Shown one piece after another: positions 1 through 9,065 of a stretch of 64,000 nucleotides of DNA (within the stretch, counting starts at the first letter, position 1; each line of letters begins with the position of its first letter). Both the position numbers and the translations under genes were made by a program. Below the pieces are notes generated by a model. The model saw only the letters and a list, made by a program, of their open reading frames with translations. It was not told the origin of the DNA and made no database searches. Location: positions 49,876 through 113,875 of the forward strand of contig NZ_BCQP01000049.1 in assembly GCF_001552135.1 (NCBI RefSeq). Direction: 5' to 3'. The stretch is from Actinomadura chibensis NBRC 106107. GTDB lineage: Bacteria > Actinomycetota > Actinomycetes > Streptosporangiales > Streptosporangiaceae.

Positions 1-365
1 TGAACGACATCACGTCCGACCAAGGCAAGATTGCCGGGGCGGCCCAGAAACGGCTCGCCGCCGGAGCGGTCCTGCACCACGTGACCATGGCCTACGACAT
101 CGACGCCGAGAAGATGCTGCAGGTGCTCCGGATCGGCAGGGAGAAGATCTCCGACAAGGGCATCGCGAGCGCCGTCAAACGGGTCGACCCGCTCCGCCGC
201 CAGACCGGGCTCGCCCGCGAGGACATCATCGACCGCATGATCAAGCACTTCCGCGCCCGGTACGGCCTGGCCGAAGGGCACGTGACCGAAGACGAACTCC
301 GCCTCGCCCACAAATACGTCGGCGACAAGTTCGACACCCCCGAGTGGACCGCGCGCGTCCCCTGA
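1..365 (+). CDS. Lipoate-protein ligase family, C-terminal part (5' end outside window)
   Basis: The frame is already open at base 3 and ends at 365, so only about 120 C-terminal residues are present. They begin with NDITSDQGKIAGAAQKR, which fits the LplA-family motif whose KI(A/S)G lysine contacts the acyl-adenylate. Known role of the family: attaching lipoate or octanoate to lipoyl domains of 2-oxoacid dehydrogenases in the cytoplasm. The rest is helical and ends at WTARVP. The GTG at 81 lies inside this domain, so it is not the true start. Whether the enzyme is a salvage ligase or a transferase cannot be judged without the N-terminal catalytic half. Confidence 0.75.
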   Translation, partial: NDITSDQGKIAGAAQKRLAAGAVLHHVTMAYDIDAEKMLQVLRIGREKISDKGIASAVKRVDPLRRQTGLAREDIIDRMIKHFRARYGLAEGHVTEDELRLAHKYVGDKFDTPEWTARVP

Positions 366-492
366 CGACGAACCGAGCGCCATAGCCGGACGGAACTCAC
401 GGTCGTTTCCGTGCGTCCTCCCCTCATGCAGGTCGCGGGGCCGAGCGGCCACCCCGTAGGTTGGGCAGATCGGCCGATGATGAGGAGCGTTC

Positions 493-1998
493 ATGTCGAT
501 GCAGAAGGGCGCCAACACCGCGGTGCCGGTTCCCTCCGTCCGGGTCGAGCTCGGCTGGCAGAGCGGCCCGGGCGTGCCCGACGCGGACGCGTCGGCACTC
601 CTGCTGGCGGACACGGGCCGGGTGCGTTCGGACGACGACTTCGTCTTCTACAACCAGCCCGCCCACAAGTCGGGCGCGGTCCGGCACGAGGGCAAGCAGC
701 AGGGGCCGACCGTCCTTGACGTCCTCGCCGTCGACCTGGACCGGGTCGAGCCCGGCATCGACAAGATCGTGATCGCGGCGTCCTCGGACGGCGGCACGTT
801 CGGCCAGTTCCAGGGGCTGTACGTGCGGGTCGTCGACGCGGCCGCCGGGACGGAGGTCGCCCGGTTCGACAGCCAGGGCGCCACCACCGAGACCGCGTTC
901 GTGCTGGGCGAGCTGTACCGGCGGCAGGGCGCGTGGAAGTTCCGCGCGGTCGGCCAGGGCTACGACTCGGGCCTCGGCGGCCTGGCCACCGATTTCGGGA
1001 TCTCGGTCGACGACCCGGGCCAGGCGGCCCCTCCGCCGCCCCCGCCCGCCCCTCAGCAGCCTCAGACGCCGCCCCCGCCGCCCGGCGGGCAGTTCGCCCC
1101 GCCCCCGCCTCCGCCGGGCGGCCAGTACGCGCCTCCGCCGCCCCCGCCGGGCGGCGGCTACGCGCCGCCGCCCCCGCCCGGGCAGTACACGCCGCCCCCG
1201 CCTCCGCCGGGCCAGTACGCCCCGCCCCCGCCTCCGCCGCCGGGGCAGTACGCCCCGCCGCCTCCCGGTGGGCAGTACACGCCGCCTCCGCCGCCCGGGC
1301 AGTACGCGCCCCCGCCTCCGCAGCCCGGGGCCGTACCGCCGCCGCAGCCGCCGCAGCAGCAGCAGGGCGGTGCGGTGTCGCTGACGAAGAACGCGCCGTC
1401 GGTGTCGCTCACCAAGCACGGCGCGACGTCCGGCCACATGCGGGTCAACCTGAACTGGACCGCGCGTGAGGGCGTCGCCAAGGGACTGCTCGGCAAGCGC
1501 CGCCGCGGGGTCGACCTCGACCTCGACCTCTGCTGCCTGTGGGAGCTGCAGGACGGACGCAAGGGCATCATCCACGCGCTCGGTGACATGGGCGCGCTCG
1601 ACCGCCCGCCCTACATCAAGCTCGACAAGGACGACCGCACGGGAGCGATCGAGGCGGGGGAGAACCTCCACATCAACCTCGACCACACCCGCGACTTCAA
1701 GCGGATCCTGGTGTTCGCCGAGATCTACGAGGGCGCCGACGACTTCCGCGGCCTCGGCGCGGTCGCCACGCTGTTCCCGGTGGGCGCGCCGCCCATCGAC
1801 ATGCGCATGGACGACTGCGTCGACGCCTCCCGCGACGCCGTCCTCGCGCTCATCGAGAACGTCAACGGCGAACTGGTCGTCCGCCGGGAGGGCCGGTTCA
1901 TCCTCCCGCCGCCCGGACGTCCGCGCTGGGGGAAGATGACCGTCGACCAGGCCTACAACTGGAACCTGGAGTGGGTCGCGTCCCGCGGTAAGGACTGA
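493..1998 (+). CDS. TerD-family protein with two TerD-like domains joined by a proline-rich repeat linker
   Basis: 501 residues. The ATG at 493 follows a GAGGAG-type ribosome site. Residues about 5-175 form a TerD-type beta-sandwich, with VELGWQSG near the start, an acidic DFVFYNQP stretch and DKIVIAASSDGG. Residues about 178-290 are almost only Pro, Gly, Gln, Tyr and Ala, in units such as GQYAPPPPPPG. Residues about 295-501 are a second TerD-like domain (LDLDLCCLWEL, DLRGLG-like DDFRGLGAVATLF). TerD proteins bind calcium through acidic loops and belong to tellurite-resistance/stress systems. No other ter genes are adjacent, so this is a stand-alone member of unknown partner. The long antisense frame here comes from GC composition. 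Confidence 0.85.
   Translation: MSMQKGANTAVPVPSVRVELGWQSGPGVPDADASALLLADTGRVRSDDDFVFYNQPAHKSGAVRHEGKQQGPTVLDVLAVDLDRVEPGIDKIVIAASSDGGTFGQFQGLYVRVVDAAAGTEVARFDSQGATTETAFVLGELYRRQGAWKFRAVGQGYDSGLGGLATDFGISVDDPGQAAPPPPPPAPQQPQTPPPPPGGQFAPPPPPPGGQYAPPPPPPGGGYAPPPPPGQYTPPPPPPGQYAPPPPPPPGQYAPPPPGGQYTPPPPPGQYAPPPPQPGAVPPPQPPQQQQGGAVSLTKNAPSVSLTKHGATSGHMRVNLNWTAREGVAKGLLGKRRRGVDLDLDLCCLWELQDGRKGIIHALGDMGALDRPPYIKLDKDDRTGAIEAGENLHINLDHTRDFKRILVFAEIYEGADDFRGLGAVATLFPVGAPPIDMRMDDCVDASRDAVLALIENVNGELVVRREGRFILPPPGRPRWGKMTVDQAYNWNLEWVASRGKD
1090..1335 (+). repeat. In-frame (G)QYxPPPPPG coding repeat in the TerD linker
   Basis: About eight degenerate 24-33 bp units encode QFAPPPPPPGG, QYAPPPPPPGG, GYAPPPPPG, QYTPPPPPPG and similar. 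The units differ in the number of prolines, which suggests slippage or unequal exchange while the frame was kept. Confidence 0.85.
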
Positions 1999-2090
1999 CC
2001 GTCGGGTTCGCGCACGTGCTAGGCCGGGCCCGGAACATTGGCTGTTCCTGCCGATTGTCCCGGGCCCGGCGCCGACGGTAGGAACGTCGC

Positions 2091-2753
2091 ATGACTACTC
2101 AGCGGCAGTATCCCGTCGTCCCCGCACCCCGTTTCGACGTTCCGGCCAGGGAGGCCGCGGAGCGCGCGCGGGCGTTCGCCGACACGATGACGCTGCGCCG
2201 CACCGTGCGCGACTTCTCGCCCCACCCGGTGCCGCCGGACGTCATCGACCATGCGATCCGCGCCGCCGCGACCGCTCCGAGTGGGGCCAACCTCCAGCCG
2301 TGGCGTTTCGTGGTCGTCACCGACCCCGAGCGCAAGCGGTTGCTCAGGGAGGCCGCGGAGCGGGAGGAGCGCGAGTTCTACGAGCGGCGCGCGTCGGAGG
2401 AGTGGCTTGAGGCGTTGGCCCCGCTGGGCACCGATTGGCGCAAGCCGTTCCTGGAGGACGCCCCCGCGGTCATCATCGTCTTCGAGGTGCACAAGGGGCC
2501 GGAGACACCCCGCCCTTACTACGTGAAGGAGTCGGTGGGCATCGCCGTCGGGTTCCTGTTGGCAGGACTGCACCAGGCCGGTCTGGCGACCCTCACGCAC
2601 ACCCCGAGCCCCATGAGGTTCCTGAACGAGGTGTGCGAGCGTCCGCAGGAGGAACGCGCCTACGTCGTGATCCCGGTCGGCTACCCCGCCGATGACGCGA
2701 TGGTCCCCGACATCACCCGCAAGCCGGTGGACGAGGTCATCGTCCGCCTCTGA
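2091..2753 (+). CDS. Nitroreductase-family flavoprotein (iodotyrosine-deiodinase-like branch)
   Basis: 220 residues, the usual size for an FMN-dependent nitroreductase. RRTVRDFSPHPVP near residue 37 is the phosphate-binding arginine motif, followed by APSGANLQPWRFVVV, typical of the FMN site. YYVKESVGIAVGFLLAGLH and the following LTHTPSPM resemble the IYD/BluB-like branch more than the NfsA/NfsB type. Members reduce nitro groups, quinones or halogenated aromatics with NAD(P)H; the substrate here cannot be read from sequence. The gene stands alone and converges on the endonuclease gene. Confidence 0.85.
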   Translation: MTTQRQYPVVPAPRFDVPAREAAERARAFADTMTLRRTVRDFSPHPVPPDVIDHAIRAAATAPSGANLQPWRFVVVTDPERKRLLREAAEREEREFYERRASEEWLEALAPLGTDWRKPFLEDAPAVIIVFEVHKGPETPRPYYVKESVGIAVGFLLAGLHQAGLATLTHTPSPMRFLNEVCERPQEERAYVVIPVGYPADDAMVPDITRKPVDEVIVRL

Positions 2754-2762
2754 CCCCGGCAG

Positions 2763-2783
2763 GGCCCCGATTCCGGCGGGGCC
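2763..2783. terminator. Possible bidirectional terminator
   Basis: GGCCCCG and CGGGGCC pair around a 7-nt loop in the 34-bp gap between two converging genes. The stem is short and there is no clear T-run, so this is a weak call. Confidence 0.4.
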
Positions 2784-2787
2784 GCCG

Positions 2788-3420
2788 TCAGGCGGCCTTC
2801 ACGGCGTCGGCCAGCTTCTTGTCGCGCGCGACCCGCACCAGGGCGGCGCTCAGCCGCGCGAGGTCCTTGTCGGGCACCTGGGACGCGAGCCGGTCGGCCT
2901 CGGTCGGGAGGCCGATCCGCTCGGCGCCCTTCTTCACCTGGCCGTCCACGTAAGGGCGGAGCCAGGGCCAGATGGCCTGCGCCTCGCGGCAGAAGATGTC
3001 CACTCCGGTGGGGCCGATGCCGGGGAACTCCTGGAGCAGTTCGGCCGCCTTCTCGGGGTCGCGCCCGGCCTCGACGGCGAGTCGCCGGAGGTCGCCCTTG
3101 TACTTGTCCTGGACGAGGTCGGCGACGTCGCCCAGCCGGGACGCGGTGCTCTCGTCGTACCGGACGTAGTGGCCGCGTCCGAGGGCGTCGACCCGTTCCT
3201 GCCAGGTCAGCTTGCTCATGCCGCGCGGGGTGCCGCCCCCGGCGTCGAACAGTTCGCGCGCCGCCGCCATGGCGATGTCCGACGAGATGCGCGCACTGAG
3301 CAGGTTGGCCAGGACGAGCAGCTTGAACAACGCGGCCGGCTGGTCCTTCAGCGTGATGCCCGCCTCCGCGGCGAACGTCTCGCCCGACTTGTTCAGCAGT
3401 TTCTTCACAACGGCGTCCAT
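2788..3420 (-). CDS. Endonuclease III-like HhH-GPD DNA repair protein
   Basis: 210 residues from the ATG at 3420, placed 8 nt after GGGAGG; a GTG three codons upstream sits directly on that site and is less likely. LANLLSARIS matches the LLSAQ region of endonuclease III, and EFPGIGPTGVDIFCREAQ (about residues 132-148) is a helix-hairpin-helix. The position of the EndoIII catalytic lysine (LPGVGRK) reads Thr, whereas the Asp-containing segment PYVDGQV is kept. No four-cysteine iron-sulfur loop is present. It may be a monofunctional glycosylase or a DNA-binding relative; its substrate is unknown. Confidence 0.8.
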   Translation of the reverse strand: MDAVVKKLLNKSGETFAAEAGITLKDQPAALFKLLVLANLLSARISSDIAMAAARELFDAGGGTPRGMSKLTWQERVDALGRGHYVRYDESTASRLGDVADLVQDKYKGDLRRLAVEAGRDPEKAAELLQEFPGIGPTGVDIFCREAQAIWPWLRPYVDGQVKKGAERIGLPTEADRLASQVPDKDLARLSAALVRVARDKKLADAVKAA

Positions 3421-3493
3421 GGCGTGCACCTCCCGTTGGGGCCGCCCCTACCCGGGTCGGCGGAGATGACTCATGTGCGGACGCCGAACCCGG

Positions 3494-4273
3494 TCACAGG
3501 AGGCTGAGCTGACCTTCGCCTGCGAGCGGGTCGCGGTGCTTCTTCAGGTGCTTCCAGCGCGGGAGGTCGTCCAGGTAGGACCACGACATCCGGTGATGCG
3601 GGGTCGGCCCGGACTCCTCAAGGGCCTTCTGGTGGACGGGCGACGGATATCCCGCACTGTCCGCGAACCCGTATCCGGGGAATTCGCCGTCGAGCGCCGC
3701 CATGAGACCGTCGCGGTGGACTTTCGCCAAGACGGAGGCGGCGGCGACACTGACCGAGCGCTGGTCGGCCTTCACCTCGCAGCGCACCCGCCAGGGGCGG
3801 CTCAGGAAATCGTGCTTTCCGTCCAGGATGACCACGTCCGGGGTGACGGGCAGCGCCTCCAGTGCCCGAACGGCCGCGCGGCGCAGCGCCTCCGTCATTC
3901 CCACGGCGTCGATCTCCTCTGGACCGGAAGCGCCGATGGCGTAACCGGAAAGCCACCCAGAGAGGACTTCGGCGAACGCCTCGCGATGGGTTTCGGTGAG
4001 CAGTTTCGAGTCGGTCAGGCCGATGGTCTTCTTGCCGCGCCCCTGGAGGACGGGCGGGGGAGTCAGGTCGGTGACCGCCGCGCACACCACGACGGGGCCA
4101 GCCCAGGCGCCGCGTCCCACCTCGTCCACTCCGGCTATGCGGATCTTGCGACCCGCTTGTGACATGGCCTGGAGTTCGTCCTCGATCTCGTAGCCCGCTA
4201 CGCGCGACACCGTCCTGGCCGTATCGGCGGGGCCGGAGGCCAGTCCGGGCAGGGCACGGGTGGAGTCGGTCAA
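3494..4273 (-). CDS. rnhB: Ribonuclease HII
   Basis: 259 residues. RNase HII cleaves RNA in RNA-DNA hybrids and at single ribonucleotides embedded in DNA. AGVDEVGRGAWAGPVVV (from about residue 47) holds the Asp-Glu pair and GRG motif that recognises the RNA-DNA junction; VVILDGK holds the third acidic residue and the SVSVAAASVLAKVHRD block is diagnostic. The TTG start is supported by GAGGAG five nt upstream. About 45 extra N-terminal residues precede the catalytic core. It is transcribed divergently from the AAA ATPase across about 280 bp. Confidence 0.93.
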   Translation of the reverse strand: MTDSTRALPGLASGPADTARTVSRVAGYEIEDELQAMSQAGRKIRIAGVDEVGRGAWAGPVVVCAAVTDLTPPPVLQGRGKKTIGLTDSKLLTETHREAFAEVLSGWLSGYAIGASGPEEIDAVGMTEALRRAAVRALEALPVTPDVVILDGKHDFLSRPWRVRCEVKADQRSVSVAAASVLAKVHRDGLMAALDGEFPGYGFADSAGYPSPVHQKALEESGPTPHHRMSWSYLDDLPRWKHLKKHRDPLAGEGQLSLL

Positions 4274-4552
4274 GGGATCTCCTCAGGGGCCGTCCAAGGG
4301 ATGCGCCTCGGGGACGCGGCGCGCCTCCAAATCGTAGGGTCCCCGCCGCCGTCCGCGCCGAAGGCGTGGCGGCGGCGCGACGAATTCGGCCGGAGTCGGC
4401 TGCGAGTCCTGAACGGGCACTTCTGGACAGTCCAAATGTCCTGGTCTCGGGACCGGCGTTTCCCTGTCCCGCAGCAGTTCGGCGGGCGTGACACCAACGA
4501 ACCGGGCGCGGGGAGTCCCGTTCCGGGCGGTCCTGCGCTTTACTCGCTTCTG

Positions 4553-7153
4553 ATGGCTTTGTTCGGCAGGTCCCGCTCCCGCCCGGCGAAGGACGCCGCG
4601 GCACGGGATCTTTTCGAGCGCCTTCGTTGGCGCTATTTCCAGATCACCCCGGGCGTCCGTTTCCTGGCCGGGGTGCTGTTCGTCGCGCTCGCGCTGTCGG
4701 GCGCGATCGTGCTCGGCGGCCCGATCCTCGCCACGGCGGCGTTCGCGGTGGTCCTGCTCGTCGTCGTCCACCTGACCCTGCGCTCGCCCACGGGAATGGC
4801 ACTCGTCACCGTGGTGGTCGCCTGGCTCACGCTGTCGATCCCGCTGGGCGGGCTCTACCCGGACGAGGACCGACCGCCGTACCTGCGTCCCGACCTCCTC
4901 TTGGCCTTGCTCGCCCTACCGGTGGCGTTCATCGCGTTCCGGTTGCGCGGGTACACGCCATGGCGAACCGCACTCATCGCGCTGGGCGGAGCCGGTGCGG
5001 CCGCGGCCGCGCTGGCGCATCCGCTGCCGCAGGCGAGCGCGGCACCGGCCTGGGCGGCGGCCCTCGCGGTCCTCGTCTACCGGTGGGACCGGGCGCGCCG
5101 CACGGTGCCCGCGGAGGCGTACGAGACCGGATGGGTGCAGGAACAGGCCGGACCCAAGGGGGACGCAGGCGTGGGGCCGCGCAAGCATCAGTCGGGCAAC
5201 GACAAGCGGGATCGGCCTGAGAAGGCCGACCGGCCGGGGCGGTCCGGCAGGCCCGACCGGCGGAACTCCGACGGGCGGAACTCCGACGAGGACGACGCGG
5301 GCGTCGCCGCGGCCGTGCCCGCGGGCCATGGGCAGCGCGCCGCCGCGCAGGCGGCCGAGGCCGCCGCCGCTCCGGAGCGCACCGTCCCGGGGGAGACCCG
5401 GAAGGAGAACACTCCGGAGATCTCCGTGGCGGAGGCGCTCGCCGAACTGGAGGCGATGATCGGGCTCGAACCGGTCAAGCGCCAGGTCCGCTCTATCGCC
5501 GCGTCCATCGAGGCGGCGCATATGCGGGCCGCCGCCGGGGTGCCCACAGAGAAACCGATGCGGCACTTCGTGTTCGTGGGTCCGCCCGGTACGGGCAAGA
5601 CCACCGTGGCACGCGTGCTCGCCAAAATCTTCTATGCCTTCGGGCTGCTGCCTGAGCCGACGTTGGTCGAAGCCCACCGCGCGGATCTCGTCGGTGAGTT
5701 CCTTGGGGCCACCGCCCTGAAGACCAACCGGCTCGTCGACTCCGCACTGGGCGGGGTGCTGTTCATCGACGAGGCGTACAGCCTGGCCAACTCCGCCGAA
5801 GGGCAGCCCGACCGGTTCGGTGACGAGGCCGTGCAGACACTGCTCAAACGCGCCGAGGACGACCGCGACAACCTCGTCATCATCCTGGCGGGATACGACG
5901 CGCAGATGGCCGAGTTCCTCGACTCCAACCCCGGCCTCGCGTCGCGGTTCGGCACGCGCGTGCATTTCCCGTCGTACCGTCCGACGGAACTGCTGCAGAT
6001 CGCCGATTACCACACCGGCCTCCGGGAGGACCGGCTCGACGCGGAGGCCCGGCAGAGGCTTGCCGAACGTTTCGAGGAGGTCGAACGGCGCGGCATCGTC
6101 GACGAACTGGGCAACGGACGGTTCGTCCGGTCGCTGACGGAGGCGGCGGCGCGCGCGCGGGACGTGCGGGTGGTCGACGCCGTGTCCGCGTCCGGCGTGC
6201 CCGCGCGGCCCAGCGCCGACGACCTCGTCACCCTGCGCGCCGCGGACGTCGAGGCCGCGTTCGCCGAGGTCACCGAGCGGTACCGGGGCTACGCCGAGAC
6301 CCCGACGCTGGACGAGGCGCTCGGCTCGCTCGCCGCGATGATCGGGCTCGAACCGGTGAAACGGCAGGTCAGGGAGATCGCCGCGCAGCTCCAGGTCGCC
6401 CGGATGCGGCAGGAGCAGGGCCTCGTGACCCGCCCGCCGACCCGGCACTTCGTGTTCACCGGACCGCCCGGCACCGGTAAGACGACCGTCGCCCGCGTGC
6501 TCGGCCGCATCTTCGCCGCGTCCGGGCTGCTCGCCCGCCCGGAAGTGGTCGAGGCCCAGCGCGCCGACCTCGTTGGCGAGCATCTGGGGGCGACGGCTCT
6601 CAAGACGAACAAAGTCATCGACTCCGCCCTGGGCGGCGTCCTTTTCGTGGACGAGGCGTACTCGCTCAGCAATCCGGGCTACTCGGGCGGGGACGCCTTC
6701 GGCGCCGAAGCGGTGCAGACCCTCCTCAAGCGCGCCGAGGACGACCGCGACCGGCTCGTCGTCGTCCTCGCCGGTTACGAGGACGACATGAACCGGTTCC
6801 TGTCGTCCAACCCTGGGCTCGCGTCACGGTTCGACGTCCGGGTCGACTTCCCCTCCTACGGGCCTGACGAACTGCTGCGCATCGCACAGCTCATCGCCGA
6901 GGAGGGGGGCGACCACTGGGAAGAACGCGCCTTGGACGACCTCGCCCTCGTGTTCCAGCGTGTTTGCGGCGCGGGACGCATAGACGAATTGGGCAACGGA
7001 CGCTTCGCCCGGTCGCTGTACGAGAAGGCGTGCGCGTGCAGGGCGCTGCGTGCGGCCGGTCTGGGCGACGCCGCCACGACCGATGACCTGACCGTCCTCA
7101 CCGCCGAGGACGTACGCGACGCCTTCGCCGACCTCGCCCACCGCCTGGCCTGA
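4553..7153 (+). CDS. Membrane-anchored tandem AAA+ ATPase (CbbX/SpoVK/EccA-like)
   Basis: 866 residues from the ATG at 4553, chosen because MALFGRSRSR begins a plausible protein; the frame stays open to 4301 but that stretch has no family-like content. Residues about 35-200 contain four to five hydrophobic spans, then a charged, disordered linker to about 285. Two similar AAA modules follow (about 288-560 and 584-866), each starting with an AMIGLEPVKRQV block, with Walker A GPPGTGKTT near 346 and 640 and Walker B (I/V)DEAYSL near 403 and 697. EccA, CbbX and SpoVK proteins share this AAA type and remodel partner proteins. No type VII genes are adjacent, so the partner is unknown. Confidence 0.8.
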   Translation: MALFGRSRSRPAKDAAARDLFERLRWRYFQITPGVRFLAGVLFVALALSGAIVLGGPILATAAFAVVLLVVVHLTLRSPTGMALVTVVVAWLTLSIPLGGLYPDEDRPPYLRPDLLLALLALPVAFIAFRLRGYTPWRTALIALGGAGAAAAALAHPLPQASAAPAWAAALAVLVYRWDRARRTVPAEAYETGWVQEQAGPKGDAGVGPRKHQSGNDKRDRPEKADRPGRSGRPDRRNSDGRNSDEDDAGVAAAVPAGHGQRAAAQAAEAAAAPERTVPGETRKENTPEISVAEALAELEAMIGLEPVKRQVRSIAASIEAAHMRAAAGVPTEKPMRHFVFVGPPGTGKTTVARVLAKIFYAFGLLPEPTLVEAHRADLVGEFLGATALKTNRLVDSALGGVLFIDEAYSLANSAEGQPDRFGDEAVQTLLKRAEDDRDNLVIILAGYDAQMAEFLDSNPGLASRFGTRVHFPSYRPTELLQIADYHTGLREDRLDAEARQRLAERFEEVERRGIVDELGNGRFVRSLTEAAARARDVRVVDAVSASGVPARPSADDLVTLRAADVEAAFAEVTERYRGYAETPTLDEALGSLAAMIGLEPVKRQVREIAAQLQVARMRQEQGLVTRPPTRHFVFTGPPGTGKTTVARVLGRIFAASGLLARPEVVEAQRADLVGEHLGATALKTNKVIDSALGGVLFVDEAYSLSNPGYSGGDAFGAEAVQTLLKRAEDDRDRLVVVLAGYEDDMNRFLSSNPGLASRFDVRVDFPSYGPDELLRIAQLIAEEGGDHWEERALDDLALVFQRVCGAGRIDELGNGRFARSLYEKACACRALRAAGLGDAATTDDLTVLTAEDVRDAFADLAHRLA

Positions 7154-7215
7154 CCCCGGGCGTGTTCTCTGTTCGGGGGCGTGTTCTGTCCGGGGCGTGC
7201 GCTGTAATCGAGGGC

Positions 7216-8301
7216 ATGACCTCGGTGACATGGGCGCAGGTGCTGGCCTGGCGGATGCGGCGGCAGTTCATCGAACGCCCCGGGGACGTGACGGCGGTTC
7301 AGATAGCGCGGCGCTTGGCGGGAGTCCAGGCGCAGGTCGCCTCCGCCGCGGAACTCGCCGTGGCGGTACGGCGAACAACCCCGGAGCCAGGGGCCGTGGC
7401 ACGGGCGCTGACCGACGAACGCACCCTCGTCAAGACGTGGGCCATGCGCGGAACCCTGCACGTGCTCCCCGCCGAAGAGGCGGCCGCCTATCTCGCCCTG
7501 TGCGCCACGGCCCGCCCCTGGAAGAAGGCGAGCTGGCAGAAGACCTTCGGAGCGACCCCAGCCGATCTGGAGGAGATCGCGGCCGCCGCGACCGACGCCC
7601 TGTCGGGCGGAGCGGCACTCACCCGCGAGGAACTCACCACGGCGGTGGTCGACGAGACCGGGTCGCAGCATCTCGCCGAGGTACTCGGGTCGGGCTGGGG
7701 GACGCTGCTCAAGCCGCTCGCCTGGTGGGGTGTGCTCTGCTACGGGCCTCCGCAGGGCACGCGCGTGACGTTCACCTCGCCGGGGCGCTGGCTGCCCGGC
7801 TGGACGGGGATCCCCTCGGTGGAGGACGCCGCCCGCACGGTCGTCCACGCGTTCGTCGGCGCGCATGGGCCCGCCACCCCTGACATGTTCGACAACTGGT
7901 TGATGCGCAAGACGAGCCGCAAGAAGGACGTCAAGGAATGGTTCGCCGCTGCGCAGGAGGGCCTGTCCACCGTCGAAGTGGAGGGCGCGCAGATGTACGT
8001 ACTGGAAGAACACCGTGATGAGCTCCTGGCTACCGAGCCGAGCACGTCTGTGCGGCTGCTGGGCGCGTTCGACCAGTACGTCCTCGGGGCCGGGACGGGG
8101 GCGACCTATCTGGTGCCCGCCGAACGCCGCAAGGAGGTCAGCCGGGCCGCGGGATGGATCTCACCCGTGGTCGTGTACGAGGGGCGAGTGGCGGGCGTCT
8201 GGGAGGCCAAGGACGGTGACATCGCCGTGACCACGTTCGAGGACGTCCCCGCCGCGCCGCTCAAGGACGAGGTCGCCCGCATGCGCGCTCTGCTGGCCTG
8301 A
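7216..8301 (+). CDS. Winged-helix DNA-binding protein, HTH_42/AlkZ-like
   Basis: 361 residues from the ATG at 7216, which follows a short GAGGG; a GTG 54 bp upstream is also in frame. The N-terminus (WAQVLAWRMRRQFIE, then RLAGVQAQVASAAELA) and MRGTLHVLPAEE near residue 74 are hallmarks of the winged-helix family that includes the AlkZ/YcaQ DNA glycosylases, which unhook bulky or crosslinked bases. The QxQ-type residues of AlkZ are suggested by VQAQV. Many actinomycetes carry several paralogues without a tested function, so glycosylase activity is inference. Confidence 0.75.
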   Translation: MTSVTWAQVLAWRMRRQFIERPGDVTAVQIARRLAGVQAQVASAAELAVAVRRTTPEPGAVARALTDERTLVKTWAMRGTLHVLPAEEAAAYLALCATARPWKKASWQKTFGATPADLEEIAAAATDALSGGAALTREELTTAVVDETGSQHLAEVLGSGWGTLLKPLAWWGVLCYGPPQGTRVTFTSPGRWLPGWTGIPSVEDAARTVVHAFVGAHGPATPDMFDNWLMRKTSRKKDVKEWFAAAQEGLSTVEVEGAQMYVLEEHRDELLATEPSTSVRLLGAFDQYVLGAGTGATYLVPAERRKEVSRAAGWISPVVVYEGRVAGVWEAKDGDIAVTTFEDVPAAPLKDEVARMRALLA

Positions 8302-8360
8302 CGGGGTTCGATCCAGGGCGCGCGTAACGATCCGAAAGCGCTCGTCTAGCGTGACCGACC

Positions 8361-9065
8361 ATGGACGAGCGGGAAACACGGGACGATCCGGTCGAGTACC
8401 GGCAGGAGCGCTACAAGCCGCCGGAGGGCGCGGCGGAGATCCTGCTGATCCGGCACGGCGCGTCCGAGCCCGCCCGTCCGGACCGCCCGTTCCCGCTCGT
8501 GGACGGCCAGGGCGATCCCGCGCTCGCCCCCGAGGGCCGTCACCAGGCCGACCGTGTCGGTGACCGGCTCGCGGAGGAGCGCATCGACGCCGTCTACGTG
8601 ACGCCCCTGCGCCGCACCGCGCAGACCGCCGCGCCCCTGGCGCGCAGGCTCGGGTTGGAGCCGCGCGTCGAGCGCGGCATGCGCGAGGTGTACCTCGGCG
8701 AATGGGAGGGCGGCCTGTTCCGGAAGAAGGTCGCGGAGAACGATCCGGTGGCGCAGCGGATGTTCGCCGAAGAGCGCTGGGACGTCATTCCCGGCGCCGA
8801 ATCGAACGAGGCGTTCGTCGCGCGGATCGACGAGGCCCTCACCCGCCTGGCGGAGGTCCACGCGGGCGGGCGCATAGCCGTGTTCACCCACGGCGGGGTG
8901 ATCGCGCAGGCGCTCGCGTCCGCGACCGGGGCGAGGCCGTTCGCCTTCATGACGCCCGACAACGGCTCGGTCTCGCGGCTGGTGAGGCTCGGGGGCGTGT
9001 CGTCCATTCGGGGCTTCAACGACGTGTCGCATCTGGAATGGTCCGCGCCCGCCCCTTTGACCTAG
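8361..9065 (+). CDS. Histidine phosphatase (phosphoglycerate mutase-like) family protein
   Basis: 234 residues. LLIRHGASE at residues 29-37 is the catalytic RHG motif, MREVYLGEWEG provides the acid/base Glu region, and VFTHGGVI near 175 the second catalytic His. The family transfers phosphate through a phosphohistidine; substrates range from phosphosugars to phosphoproteins and cannot be deduced here. The gene ends in CTAG, which it shares with the convergent pxpC stop codon. Confidence 0.85.
   Translation: MDERETRDDPVEYRQERYKPPEGAAEILLIRHGASEPARPDRPFPLVDGQGDPALAPEGRHQADRVGDRLAEERIDAVYVTPLRRTAQTAAPLARRLGLEPRVERGMREVYLGEWEGGLFRKKVAENDPVAQRMFAEERWDVIPGAESNEAFVARIDEALTRLAEVHAGGRIAVFTHGGVIAQALASATGARPFAFMTPDNGSVSRLVRLGGVSSIRGFNDVSHLEWSAPAPLT

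Noticed and set aside
424..1686. Long minus-strand frame opposite the TerD gene
   Set aside because: Composition-driven antisense frame; Arg/Leu-rich without family-like content, whereas the plus strand carries clear TerD domains.
4301..4552. 84-residue N-terminal extension of the AAA ATPase
   Set aside because: No ribosome site or conserved content; the region is better read as the divergent promoter gap with rnhB.
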